Shown one piece after another: positions 25,963 to 34,922 of a stretch of 64,000 nucleotides of DNA. Every line of letters starts with the position of its first letter. Position 1 is the stretch's first letter. A model generated the notes under the pieces. That model made no database searches and was not told the DNA's origin. It saw only the letters and a list, made by a program, of their open reading frames with translations. The DNA comes from Variovorax paradoxus (lineage in GTDB: Bacteria > Pseudomonadota > Gammaproteobacteria > Burkholderiales > Burkholderiaceae_C): assembly GCF_030811855.1 (NCBI RefSeq), contig NZ_JAUSRN010000003.1:186001-250000 (forward strand). The letters are read 5' to 3'. The translations under genes and the position numbers were made by a program.

Positions 25963-27312
25963 ATGATTCCCATGAAAAAAATCCTGAGTCCTGCTTTGTT
26001 CGCGGCCCTTGCCGCCGTGGCGGGTTCAAACGCCGCGCAAGCCGCGCTGCCCATCGAGCACTGGACGCTCGCGAGCGGCGCCAAGATCTACCTGGTGTCG
26101 ACTCAGGCCCTGCCCATCGTTGACGTGCAAATCGATTTCGACGCCGGCAGCCGGCGCGATCCGGCGGCGCAAGCGGGCCTTGCCAGCGCGAGCGCGACCA
26201 TGGTCGAGAAGGGCGTGCGCGCCGGCAAGAACGGCGAGCCGGCGCTCGACGAGAACGCACTGGGCGAAGCCTGGGCCGATCTGGGCGCCGAGTTCAATGC
26301 CAGCGCCGGCACCGATCGCGCGAGCTACTCGCTGCGCACGCTCTCCGAACCGGCGCTGCTGGCCAAGGTGGTGGCGTTGGCTTCGCGCGAGATCGGCGAG
26401 CCGGCATTTCCCGATGACATCTGGCCGCGAGAGCGCGAACGCATCAACGCCTCGCTGAAGGAAGCCAACACCAAGCCGGCGACCATCGCGGGCCGTGCCT
26501 TTGCACAGGGCGTCTACGGCATTCATCCGTACGGGCAGCAAGTCACCGAAGCCACCCTCGCGCGGATCGACACCGCCGCCATGCGGCAGCGCTACCAGCA
26601 GCTCATCGTGCCCTGCCGCGCCAAGCTCAGCATCGTGGGCGCCGTGACCCGCGCCGAGGCCGAGGCCATGGCTACCGCGCTGCTCTCGCGGCTGCCGGGG
26701 CCCGAGGCTTGCACGCCGCTGCCCGCCATTGCGCCGGTGACTGCGCTCACGGCGCCCAAGGACGATCGCATTCCGTTCGCGTCGGCCCAGGCCCACGTGC
26801 TGATCGGGCAGCCGGGCTACCCCCGCAAGGACCCGGACCACTTCGCGCTCACGCTCGGCAATTACGTGCTGGGCGGTGGCGGCTTCGTCTCGCGGTTGAC
26901 CAACGAAGTGCGCGAGAAGCGCGGCCTGGCCTACAGCGTCTACAGCGGCTTTTCTCCGGGGCTGGATTCCGGTGCGTTCCGGGTCGGCTTCCAGACGCGG
27001 CCCGACCAGGCCGAGGATGCCGTCAAGGTTTCGCGAGACGTGGTCGCGAAGTTCGTGGCAGAAGGGCCAACCGCCGAAGAGCTCAAGGCCGCGAAGGACA
27101 ACCTGATCGGCGGCTTTCCGCTCTTGCTGGACAGCAACCGCAAGCTCATCGGCAATGTGGCCAACATCGCGTGGTACGACTTGCCGCTCGACTACCTGGA
27201 CACCTGGACCGCGCGCATGAACGCGGTCACCGCAGCCGAAGTTCGCGCCGCCTTTGCACGCAAGCTTCAGCCCGAACGCATGGTGACGGTGGTGGTGGGC
27301 GGAAAACAATAA
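25963..27312 (+). CDS. M16 family protein without zinc motif (partner subunit)
   Basis: 449-residue exported protein with signal peptide ending NAAQA. The position aligned with H-x-x-E-H reads LASASATM (73-80), so zinc cannot be bound in the normal way. The C-terminal domain keeps the M16 substrate-binding motif with FVSRLTNEVREKRGLAYSVYS. It probably pairs with the upstream active subunit. A second ATG at 25972 is an equally reasonable start. Confidence 0.9.
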   Translation: MIPMKKILSPALFAALAAVAGSNAAQAALPIEHWTLASGAKIYLVSTQALPIVDVQIDFDAGSRRDPAAQAGLASASATMVEKGVRAGKNGEPALDENALGEAWADLGAEFNASAGTDRASYSLRTLSEPALLAKVVALASREIGEPAFPDDIWPRERERINASLKEANTKPATIAGRAFAQGVYGIHPYGQQVTEATLARIDTAAMRQRYQQLIVPCRAKLSIVGAVTRAEAEAMATALLSRLPGPEACTPLPAIAPVTALTAPKDDRIPFASAQAHVLIGQPGYPRKDPDHFALTLGNYVLGGGGFVSRLTNEVREKRGLAYSVYSGFSPGLDSGAFRVGFQTRPDQAEDAVKVSRDVVAKFVAEGPTAEELKAAKDNLIGGFPLLLDSNRKLIGNVANIAWYDLPLDYLDTWTARMNAVTAAEVRAAFARKLQPERMVTVVVGGKQ

Positions 27313-27321
27313 CGGGCGTTC

Positions 27322-28239
27322 TCAGCGCAGCGCGTGCGCCCCGCTTCCGGCGGCCGTGCGCACCGCGGCCTTGAGCCGCTCGAGCAGTTGCGGCGCCGCG
27401 CGCGCCTGCTGCCAGTAGAGTGGCACCTGCAGCGTCGAGCCGGGCACCAGTTCTACCAGCGCGCCCGTTCGCAGAGCGTCGGCCGCCATGCTGGCCGGGA
27501 GCATGCCCCAGCCCATGCCGGCTCGCGCCGCGTCGACGAAACCCTGCGCGGAGGGCAGCCAGTGCCGCGGCGTCTCGATGCTGCGATGGCAGATGCGACG
27601 CACCCAGCGTGCCTGCAGCCGGTCCTTGCGGTCGAACACCAGGCTGGGTGCGTTGCCCAATGTGCGCGCACCCACGCCCTTGCCGAAGTAGCGTCGCACG
27701 AACTCCGGGCTTGCGGCCGCCACGTAGTGCATGGCGCCCAGGGCCTCGCTGTTGCAGCCCGCCACCGGCTGCGCCAGGGCGGTGACGGCCGCCAGCACCG
27801 CGCCGTTTCGCAGGCGCTCGGCGGTGTGGTCCTGGTCGTCGACGGTCAGGTCGAGCAGGGCGGATTCTTCCTGCTGCGCAAAGGCCGCAGCGGCCGCCAT
27901 GAACCAGGTGGCGAGGCTGTCGGCATTGACCGCCACGCGCACAGTGACCCGCTCGCCCGCGCTACCGGTCCCGCCGCCCATGCCAAGCGAGGGCAGGGCG
28001 TCGCGCAGCTCGTGCTCCAGCATGCCCACGCGCTCGATGTGCCGGCACAGCTGCTGCCCGGCTTCGGTGGCCACGCAGGGTTGGCCGCGCACCAGCAGCG
28101 CTCCGCCCGTGCGCTCTTCGAGCAGCTTGACGCGTTGCGATACGGCCGACGGCGTGACGTTCAGCGCGCGGGCCGCGCGCTCGAAGCTGCCTTCGCGCAC
28201 CACGGCAGCCAATGCGTTCAGGGCGGCGTAATCGAGCAT
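27322..28239 (-). CDS. argP: LysR-family regulator ArgP
   Basis: LysR-type transcriptional regulator of 305 residues. The N-terminal winged helix-turn-helix includes SFERAARALNVTPSAVSQRVKLLEE. The sequence and the divergent position next to a LysE/ArgO exporter identify it as ArgP/IciA, which senses arginine and lysine. The 83-bp AT-richer gap (28240-28322) should contain its binding site and both promoters. Confidence 0.9.
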   Translation of the reverse strand: MLDYAALNALAAVVREGSFERAARALNVTPSAVSQRVKLLEERTGGALLVRGQPCVATEAGQQLCRHIERVGMLEHELRDALPSLGMGGGTGSAGERVTVRVAVNADSLATWFMAAAAAFAQQEESALLDLTVDDQDHTAERLRNGAVLAAVTALAQPVAGCNSEALGAMHYVAAASPEFVRRYFGKGVGARTLGNAPSLVFDRKDRLQARWVRRICHRSIETPRHWLPSAQGFVDAARAGMGWGMLPASMAADALRTGALVELVPGSTLQVPLYWQQARAAPQLLERLKAAVRTAAGSGAHALR

Positions 28240-28322
28240 GGTTCTTCGTGAGATTAGAAAAACTGAATATGGCTTAGAAAGTTTAGTTTGAATTAACTGA
28301 TTCGCGGCGGCAAGCTTGCGCC

Positions 28323-28958
28323 ATGGCTTACGAACAGATCACCACCGCATTCATCAACGGGTTCTTCATGAGCCTGGTGCTCATCGTCGCCATCGGCGCG
28401 CAGAACGCCTATGTGCTGCGCCAAGGCCTGCGCCGCGAGCATGTGAGCGCCGTGGTGCTGTTCTGCGCCGCCAGCGATGCGATTCTGATCACCGCGGGCG
28501 TGGCCGGCATGGCGCAGGCGCTGAAGGGGCGGCCGGTATTTGCCACGGCCCTGGCGGGGTTCGGTGCGCTGTTTCTGGGGGCGTACGGATTGCGCGCGCT
28601 GTGGCGCTCGTGGCAGGCCGGCGCATTGCAGGCAGCGGTACAGGGCGCACCTCTCTCGCGCGCGACCGTGCTGGCGCAGGCGGCGGGCTTCACCTTGCTG
28701 AACCCGCATGTTTATCTCGACACCGTGCTGCTCGTGGGCAGCACGGGCGCCCAGTACGGCGGCTCGCTCAAGGTCTGGTTCGTCGCGGGCTCGGCGCTGG
28801 CCAGCGCACTGTGGTTCTCGGCGCTGGGCTTTGGGGCGCGATGGCTGGCACCGGTGTTCGCGCGCCCGCGTGCCTGGCAGATGCTCGATGCGCTGATTGG
28901 CGGCACGATGCTGGTGCTGGCCGCGCTGCTGGCGCGGCGCGCCCTGCTCGGCGCTTAG
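28323..28958 (+). CDS. argO: LysE/ArgO family basic amino acid exporter
   Basis: 211-residue membrane protein with about six helices. The N-terminus FFMSLVLIVAIGAQNAYVLRQG is the LysE/ArgO signature; AAGFTLLNPHVYLDTVLL is the second conserved region. It exports arginine (and perhaps lysine) and should be activated by the divergent ArgP. Assignment to ArgO rather than LysE rests on the argP neighbour and length. Confidence 0.9.
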   Translation: MAYEQITTAFINGFFMSLVLIVAIGAQNAYVLRQGLRREHVSAVVLFCAASDAILITAGVAGMAQALKGRPVFATALAGFGALFLGAYGLRALWRSWQAGALQAAVQGAPLSRATVLAQAAGFTLLNPHVYLDTVLLVGSTGAQYGGSLKVWFVAGSALASALWFSALGFGARWLAPVFARPRAWQMLDALIGGTMLVLAALLARRALLGA

Positions 28959-28988
28959 GAGGCCCAGCAGCGGCGTTAAGCTCGCCCC

Positions 28989-29654
28989 ATGCCCCAGAAG
29001 AAAGCCGCAGCCGCCCAGCGTTCCACCTCGAAGCCATCGCCGTCCCCCGTGCGTTCGAAAGCGCTGCCGCGCGAAGTGCGCATCATCGGAGGCCAATGGA
29101 AGCGCAGTCGTCTTCCGGTGGCCGACAAGCCGGGCCTGCGCCCCACACCCGACCGTGTTCGCGAAACGCTGTTCAACTGGCTCGCGAGCCTGGCCGGGGC
29201 GGGCGGCGGCGAGCTGCCGGGCTGGCATTGCGTCGATGCCTTCGCGGGCACCGGAGCGCTCGGGCTCGAGGCGGCTTCGCGCGGCGCCGCAAGCGTGCTG
29301 CTCTGCGAGCAGGACGCCGCATTGGTGGCACAGCTCCAGGCCGCCAAGGCCAAGCTCTCGGCCGAGGCCGTTCGCATTGAGCGGGGCAATGGGCTCACTG
29401 CGCTTGAACGCACGGCTGCCGGCAGCCTCGATGCCGTGTTTCTGGATCCGCCTTTCGACAACATCGCCCTCTACGAACCTGCTCTGCGTGCGGCGGCGCG
29501 GGCCGTGAAAGCCGGAGGCGCCGTTTACCTTGAAGCGCCGCGCCGCTGGGGCGACGAAGAGCTTGCCGCCGTCGGCCTTGTTGATTTTCGTTACTTAAAG
29601 GCAGGGGCGGTCCATGCGCACCTGCTGCGGCAGGCTGCAAACGGGACTGCATAA
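28989..29654 (+). CDS. rsmD: 16S rRNA (guanine(966)-N(2))-methyltransferase
   Basis: 221-residue RsmD. It has the IIGGQWKRSRLPV start, RPTPDRVRETLFNWL, the AdoMet motif VDAFAGTGALGLEAASRGA and the catalytic VFLDPPF. It methylates G966 of 16S rRNA. It is followed by coaD, the usual partner in many proteobacteria, so the pair is likely co-transcribed. Confidence 0.94.
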   Translation: MPQKKAAAAQRSTSKPSPSPVRSKALPREVRIIGGQWKRSRLPVADKPGLRPTPDRVRETLFNWLASLAGAGGGELPGWHCVDAFAGTGALGLEAASRGAASVLLCEQDAALVAQLQAAKAKLSAEAVRIERGNGLTALERTAAGSLDAVFLDPPFDNIALYEPALRAAARAVKAGGAVYLEAPRRWGDEELAAVGLVDFRYLKAGAVHAHLLRQAANGTA

Positions 29655-29696
29655 TCCGCCGGACAAGCCGCACCGGCTGCATGAGGAAGAAAAACC

Positions 29697-30200
29697 ATGG
29701 CCAGCAACGTGATCGCGGTTTATCCCGGCACTTTCGATCCCATCACCCTCGGCCACGAGGACGTGGTGCGGCGTGCAACCCAGCTTTTCTCGAAGGTCAT
29801 CGTCGCGGTTGCGGCGGGCCATCACAAGAAGGCGCTGTTCTCCCTGCAGGAGCGCATTGAGATGGCGCGCGAGGCCGTGAAGCCGTACAGCGACCAGGTC
29901 ACAGTCGAGAGCTTTTCGGGCTTGCTGCGCGATTTCGTGGTGGTGCGCGGTGGCAAGGCGATGGTGCGCGGCCTGCGCGCCGTGACCGACTTCGACTACG
30001 AGTTCCAGCTCGCGGGCATGAACCGCTCGCTGATGCCCGACGTGGAGACGGTGTTCCTGACGCCCAGCGACAAATACCAGTTCATCTCGAGCACCTTCGT
30101 GCGCGAAATTGCCATGCTGGGTGGCGAGGTCCACAAGTTCGTTTCGCCCGATGTGGAGAAGCAGCTAGCAGCCAAGGTGCGCAGCCTCGGTCGTGAATAG
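29697..30200 (+). CDS. coaD: Phosphopantetheine adenylyltransferase
   Basis: 167-residue nucleotidyltransferase for the fourth step of CoA synthesis. The ATP-binding [12 protein letters not shown] (9-20) and the C-terminal [11 protein letters not shown] are intact. The stop overlaps the GTG start of pxpB, so although functionally unrelated the genes may share a transcript. Confidence 0.96.
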   Translation: MASNVIAVYPGTFDPITLGHEDVVRRATQLFSKVIVAVAAGHHKKALFSLQERIEMAREAVKPYSDQVTVESFSGLLRDFVVVRGGKAMVRGLRAVTDFDYEFQLAGMNRSLMPDVETVFLTPSDKYQFISSTFVREIAMLGGEVHKFVSPDVEKQLAAKVRSLGRE

Positions 30201-30861
30201 CCGACCTCCTTTGCCTCGCTTGCATCCGCTCGGCGACGCGGCGCTGCTGTGCGAGCTGCCGCCGCCGGCCACGCTGGCGCAGCAGCAACGGATCTGGGCG
30301 CTGGGCGCGGAGGTCGAGCGGTGGGCCGGTGTGGGCGAGGTGCTGCCGGGCATGAACAATCTCACGCTGACTTTCGACCCGACCGCGATCGGAATCGATG
30401 CGCTGATGGAACGCGTGAACGAGGCCTGGCCGCGGTTGTCGGCCAACGCCATCGAAGGCCGCAGGGTGGAGATTCCGGTAGCGTATGGCGGCGAGCATGG
30501 CCCCGACCTTGCAGACGTGGCGGCACACACAGGTCTCACGCAGGCCGAAGTGGTGCGGCGCCATTGCGCGGCCGACTACGTGGTCTACCTGCTCGGCTTT
30601 TTGCCGGGCTTCGCCTTCATGGGCGGACTGCCGCCCGAGTTGGCCACCCCGCGCCGGTCCGAGCCGCGCACCGCAGTGCCTGCGCGGTCGGTCGGCATCG
30701 GCGGCGAGCAGACCGGCATCTATCCGCTGGTGTCGCCGGGCGGCTGGCAGCTGATCGGCCGCACCTCGCTGGAACTCTTCGATCCTTCGGCCGAGCCACC
30801 CACCTTGCTGCGCCCGGGCGACCGCGTGCGCTTTGTCGTCGAAAGCGTGCACATCACATGA
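30193..30861 (+). CDS. pxpB: 5-oxoprolinase subunit PxpB
   Basis: 222-residue subunit (formerly KipI family) of the ATP-dependent 5-oxoprolinase, which opens pyroglutamate to glutamate. The [14 protein letters not shown] and [18 protein letters not shown] segments are diagnostic. It starts from GTG overlapping the coaD stop and ends with an ATGA overlap with pxpC, so subunits B and C are translationally coupled. Confidence 0.92.
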   Translation: MNSRPPLPRLHPLGDAALLCELPPPATLAQQQRIWALGAEVERWAGVGEVLPGMNNLTLTFDPTAIGIDALMERVNEAWPRLSANAIEGRRVEIPVAYGGEHGPDLADVAAHTGLTQAEVVRRHCAADYVVYLLGFLPGFAFMGGLPPELATPRRSEPRTAVPARSVGIGGEQTGIYPLVSPGGWQLIGRTSLELFDPSAEPPTLLRPGDRVRFVVESVHIT

Positions 30862-31856
30862 TGCTGGTCCAGAAGCCCGGCATGCTGGCCTCGGTGCAAG
30901 ATTTGGGGCGGCACGGGCATAGGCAGCTGGGCATCTGTCCCGGCGGCGCGCTCGACGTGCTGGCGCTCACGCTGGCGAACCGGCTGGTCGGCAATGCCGA
31001 TGGAGCGGCCGGCCTGGAGATCACCATGGGCGGTTGCGAAATCCGCTTCGAAGCCGCCACCCGCATCGCGCTGGTGGGTGACGGCTTCGGCGCCCGGCTC
31101 GACGGCGCGCCGCTCTGGCCCTGCTGGAGCGTGCCGGTAGCGGCCGGCCAGACGCTGACGCTCGCGGGTGCCAATGCGGCCGGCGTGAAGAAGGCCGGTT
31201 TGCGCAGCTGGCTCGCCGTGGCGGGCGGCATCGACGTGCCGCCGGTGCTCGGCTCGCGCAGCACCGACCTGAAGGCGGGCTTCGGCGGCCATCAGGGCCG
31301 CGCGCTGCGCAAGAGCGACCGGCTCGCGCTGGGCGCCACCGCGCTCGACGCCGCCCGGCTGGCGAGACGCCCGTTCGGTCTGCGCGGACCGGACTGGGGC
31401 CCTGAGGCAAACGATGGGGCCATCGCCCTTCGCGTGCTGCCGGGCCCCGAATTCGAACAGTTCACCGCAGCCTCGCAGACGCAACTCTGGAGCGAACGTT
31501 GGCGCATCACCGCGCAGAGCAACCGCATGGGAAGCCGGCTCGCGGGCACGGAACTCAAGCGCAAGCGCAGTGCCGACATGCTCTCGTCGGGCGTCATTCC
31601 CGGCACCATCCAGGTTCCGCCCTCGGGCCAGCCGATCATCTTGATGGGCGACGCGCAGACCACCGGCGGCTATCCGCGCATCGGCGTGGTCATCCGCGCC
31701 GACCTGTGGAAGCTCGCGCAGGCACCGCTCGACGGCCGGTTGCGGCTGGTGCAGGTCGACATGGCCGAGGCGCTCGAGGCATGGGCCGAGCAGCAGCGCT
31801 ATCTGGCGCAGGTGACGCAAGGGCTTGCGGCTGCGGGTTGGACGAGACCGGCATAG
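30858..31856 (+). CDS. pxpC: 5-oxoprolinase subunit PxpC
   Basis: 332-residue subunit (formerly KipA family). Family features are [13 protein letters not shown] at the N-terminus, [27 protein letters not shown] and [15 protein letters not shown]. It works with PxpB and PxpA in 5-oxoproline hydrolysis. Start at 30858 overlaps the pxpB stop (ATGA); the next codon is also ATG. Confidence 0.93.
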   Translation: MMLVQKPGMLASVQDLGRHGHRQLGICPGGALDVLALTLANRLVGNADGAAGLEITMGGCEIRFEAATRIALVGDGFGARLDGAPLWPCWSVPVAAGQTLTLAGANAAGVKKAGLRSWLAVAGGIDVPPVLGSRSTDLKAGFGGHQGRALRKSDRLALGATALDAARLARRPFGLRGPDWGPEANDGAIALRVLPGPEFEQFTAASQTQLWSERWRITAQSNRMGSRLAGTELKRKRSADMLSSGVIPGTIQVPPSGQPIILMGDAQTTGGYPRIGVVIRADLWKLAQAPLDGRLRLVQVDMAEALEAWAEQQRYLAQVTQGLAAAGWTRPA

Positions 31857-31915
31857 ACTTGCAATCAGCAGGCGCTCGCCGGCCCGCCTCAGCGCTCGAC
31901 GAAGGAACAAAGCTT

Positions 31916-32656
31916 ATGCAAATCGACCTCAATGCCGATCTCGGTGAAGGCGCCGGCAGCGACGAAGCGCTGCTCGGCCTCGTAAGCTCGGCCAACATTG
32001 CGTGCGGCTGGCATGCGGGCGACGCCAAGACCATGCGGCAATGCGTGCGCTGGGCCATCGAACACGGTGTGGCCATCGGCGCCCATCCGAGCTTTCCCGA
32101 CCGCGAAAACTTTGGCCGGAGCACCATGCACCTGCCACCCGACGAGATCGTGGCGAACGTGCTCTACCAGGTCGGCGCGCTGGCCGCGATCGCCAAGGCC
32201 GAAGGCGGCAAGCTCTCGCACGTGAAGGCGCACGGCCAGCTCTACAACCAGGCCGTGAAGGAGCCCGAACTCGCCGACGCGCTGTGCGAGGCGGTGCGGC
32301 GTTTCGATCCCACGCTCAAGTTTTTCGGCTTGGCGGGCAGCGGCATGATCGACGCCGCGCGCCGCGCAGGCCTCACGCCCGTCGAAGAGGTGTTTGCCGA
32401 CCGCGGCTACATGCCCGACGGCAGCTTGGTGCCGCGCAGCCAGCCCGGTGCGCTCATCGAAGACGAAGAACAGTCGCTCGCCCAGACGCTCTCGCTGGTA
32501 CGTGACCGCAAGGTCACGGCCATCGACGGCAGCACCGTGCCGGTCAACGCCCAGACGGTATGCCTGCATGGCGACGGCGCCCACGCACTGGAGTTTGCGC
32601 GGCGCATCCGCGACCGCCTCCAGCAAGAAGGCATCGCGGTTCGCGCTGTGGCCTGA
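31916..32656 (+). CDS. pxpA: 5-oxoprolinase subunit PxpA
   Basis: 246-residue LamB/YcsF-family subunit. The [12 protein letters not shown] start, [30 protein letters not shown] and the VKAHGQLYN and CLHGDGAHA motifs are all present. With PxpB and PxpC it forms the prokaryotic 5-oxoprolinase. GAAGGA sits 10 nt before the ATG. It is followed 16 bp later by pyrrolidone-carboxylate peptidase. Confidence 0.95.
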   Translation: MQIDLNADLGEGAGSDEALLGLVSSANIACGWHAGDAKTMRQCVRWAIEHGVAIGAHPSFPDRENFGRSTMHLPPDEIVANVLYQVGALAAIAKAEGGKLSHVKAHGQLYNQAVKEPELADALCEAVRRFDPTLKFFGLAGSGMIDAARRAGLTPVEEVFADRGYMPDGSLVPRSQPGALIEDEEQSLAQTLSLVRDRKVTAIDGSTVPVNAQTVCLHGDGAHALEFARRIRDRLQQEGIAVRAVA

Positions 32657-32672
32657 GCGCGCTGTTCAAGCC

Positions 32673-33332
32673 GTGGTGCAGCGAACCAATGTCCTGCTGA
32701 CCGGGTTCGATCCGTTCGACCGAGAAGCCCTCAATCCGTCATGGGAGGCCGTGCGCGCGCTCGACGGCTGGAAGTGCGGTCGCGCCACCGTGCATGTGCG
32801 CCAGATGCCTTGCGTTTTCGGCCAGGCGATCGAGACGCTTGCGGGCGTGATGGATGAGTTGCAGCCTGAACTTGTGCTGTGCATTGGCCAGGCCGGCGGC
32901 CGCGCTGAGATCACGCCCGAGCGGGTGGCCATCAACGTCGACGACGGGCGGATTGCCGACAACGCGGGCAGGCAGCCCATCGACGCGCCCGTGGTGCCTG
33001 GCGCGCCGGCGGCGTATTTCTCGACGCTGCCGATCAAGGCCATGGTGCGCGATCTGCGTGCGGCCGGCGTGCCCGCGTCCGTCTCGAACACCGCAGGCAC
33101 CTTTGTCTGTAACCACATCTTCTACGGGCTGATGCACCGTATGGCCACGCACCCCGTGCCGGGGCAGCGCGGCGGCTTCATCCACATCCCTTACCTGCCC
33201 GAACAGGCGGCGCGTTTTCCGGGGGTGCCGAGCATGTCGCTGGCCACCATGATCGAGGCGCTGCGCATTGCAGTGGCTTGCGCGCTGGCCGTTGAAAAAG
33301 ACATTGCCGAAACCGGCGGTCAGCTCCACTGA
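32673..33332 (+). CDS. pcp: Pyrrolidone-carboxylate peptidase
   Basis: C15 cysteine peptidase of about 219 residues that removes N-terminal pyroglutamate from peptides. Counting from a GTG at 32673, the catalytic residues are Glu83 (TPERVAIN), Cys146 ([11 protein letters not shown]) and His171 (FIHIPYLP). The next codon, GTG at 32676, is equally possible as start. Its product, pyroglutamate, is the substrate of the PxpABC enzyme encoded directly upstream. Confidence 0.92.
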   Translation: MVQRTNVLLTGFDPFDREALNPSWEAVRALDGWKCGRATVHVRQMPCVFGQAIETLAGVMDELQPELVLCIGQAGGRAEITPERVAINVDDGRIADNAGRQPIDAPVVPGAPAAYFSTLPIKAMVRDLRAAGVPASVSNTAGTFVCNHIFYGLMHRMATHPVPGQRGGFIHIPYLPEQAARFPGVPSMSLATMIEALRIAVACALAVEKDIAETGGQLH

Positions 33333-34021
33333 CCCAGCCAGGAGAGCAGCGCCGCGTTGACGAATGCGGGCTTCTCCATCGTCAGCATGTGGCCGCATTG
33401 CGCCACCCACACCACTTCGGCATGCGGCACCAGCGCCGCGATCTCCCGCGTGCAGTCGGGCGGCGCCAGCCGGTCGGTATCGCCGCAGATCAGCAGCACC
33501 GGCGCGCGCAGCGAAGGCAGGTGGGAGCGCGCATCGGGGCGGCGCATCACCGCGCGGTTCTGCCGGATCAGCTGCTGTGCGCCGGCGTCCAGCACGATGT
33601 CGAGATAGCGCTGTACCAGCGCCTCGTCGGCCGCTTGCGCGGGATGAAAAGCGAACACCACGTTCGGTTCGATCACCTCGCGCAGATCGCCTTGCTCGAA
33701 CAGTTCGATCGCGCCTTCGCGCAGTTCGTACATCTCGGGCGCCTCGGGCCGCGGATTGGTGCCCAGCAGCGCGAGTCCGGCGATGCGCTCGGGTGCTTGC
33801 CGCGCGGCTTCCATCGCGATCATGCCACCCATCGACGCGCCGCAGAGCACGAGCGGACCGGGGTGTTCGCGCAGCACGGCCGCGGCCATGGCCTCGATGG
33901 TGTCGTGCCGCGTGTGGGCATCGCTCACACGGGCTTCGAACGCAGACGGGAGGACGGGAAGCTGCGCTTCCCAGAGGCGCTCGTCGCAGGCGAGGCCAGG
34001 CAGCAGGACAAGATTCGGCAT
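33320..34021 (-). CDS. Alpha/beta hydrolase
   Basis: 233-residue alpha/beta-hydrolase-fold protein with nucleophile Ser63 in CGASMGG, an acid residue in [11 protein letters not shown] and a final histidine in [10 protein letters not shown]. This is the pattern of small esterases and enol-lactone hydrolases; no specific substrate can be named. It is convergent with pcp, overlapping by 13 bp at the 3' ends. Confidence 0.85.
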   Translation of the reverse strand: MPNLVLLPGLACDERLWEAQLPVLPSAFEARVSDAHTRHDTIEAMAAAVLREHPGPLVLCGASMGGMIAMEAARQAPERIAGLALLGTNPRPEAPEMYELREGAIELFEQGDLREVIEPNVVFAFHPAQAADEALVQRYLDIVLDAGAQQLIRQNRAVMRRPDARSHLPSLRAPVLLICGDTDRLAPPDCTREIAALVPHAEVVWVAQCGHMLTMEKPAFVNAALLSWLGQWS

Positions 34022-34199
34022 GGGGCCATTCTGCGTGATCGGGCGATCTGGCGCAGCGGCATAGGCTGCCCGGCCAGGGGGTTTTGAGGCGTCGGATTGG
34101 CGTGCTTTCGCCGTCGCCCTTCCTGCAGGTGGCGGCCATGCAACAGATGCGGCCGTCGAGTGCACCCGCGTCACGCATGCGGTGGAGAATGGGTGTTCC

Positions 34200-34892
34200 A
34201 TGCCTACGCCCACATCCGATTTCGCGACCGAACTCATCCTGATCCGCCACGGCGAAACCGCCTGGAACCGCGAACTGCGCTTCCAGGGGCACGCCGACGT
34301 GCCGCTCAACGACATGGGCCACGAGCAGGCGCGCCGCCTCGGCCTGCGGTTGGCCAGCGAAACGGCGCAGCACATCATCAGCAGCGACCTCATGCGCGCG
34401 CAGCAGACCGCCGCGCCCGCGGCGTTGCAACTGTCGCTGCCGGTGGTCACCTCGGTGGGTTTGCGCGAGCAGCATTTCGGCGTCGTCGAAGGTTTGCGAG
34501 CCGACGAGATCCAGGCGCTGCATCCGCGCGCCTGGGAGCAGTGGCTGGAGTTTCGCGAGGACCACGCCATGCCCGAGGGCGAGTCGGCGCGCGAGTTTCA
34601 TGCGCGCATCGTCGCGGCGCTCGGAACCCTGGCCGCCGCGCATCGCGGACAGCACCTGATCGTGGTCACCCATGGCGGCGTGCTCGACATGGTGTGGCGC
34701 ACCGCGCGCGGGCTCAGCCTCAGCGGGCCGCGCCAGAGCGACATCCCCAATGCGGGCTTCAACCGCATTCGCATCGCCGATCCCGCGATGCCGGATGCGA
34801 TCGAGATCGTCGACTGGGCCGACACCCGGCATCTTGCCGACCTGCCGCCGCAGCCGACCTACGACCAGCGGCGGCATCTCGAGAAGAACTGA
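34200..34892 (+). CDS. Histidine phosphatase family protein
   Basis: 230-residue phosphoglycerate-mutase-like phosphatase. The catalytic RHGET (16-20, phospho-acceptor His17) and second histidine in VVTHGGVLDMV are present, with the acid residue region LREQHFGVVEGL between them. Such enzymes include cobalamin-phosphate and nonspecific phosphatases; substrate is unclear. The ATG at 34200 has GGTGGAGA upstream. Confidence 0.88.
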   Translation: MPTPTSDFATELILIRHGETAWNRELRFQGHADVPLNDMGHEQARRLGLRLASETAQHIISSDLMRAQQTAAPAALQLSLPVVTSVGLREQHFGVVEGLRADEIQALHPRAWEQWLEFREDHAMPEGESAREFHARIVAALGTLAAAHRGQHLIVVTHGGVLDMVWRTARGLSLSGPRQSDIPNAGFNRIRIADPAMPDAIEIVDWADTRHLADLPPQPTYDQRRHLEKN

Positions 34893-34922
34893 GCCGCCGA
34901 AGCTGAAAAAGCGCGCGCCTCC

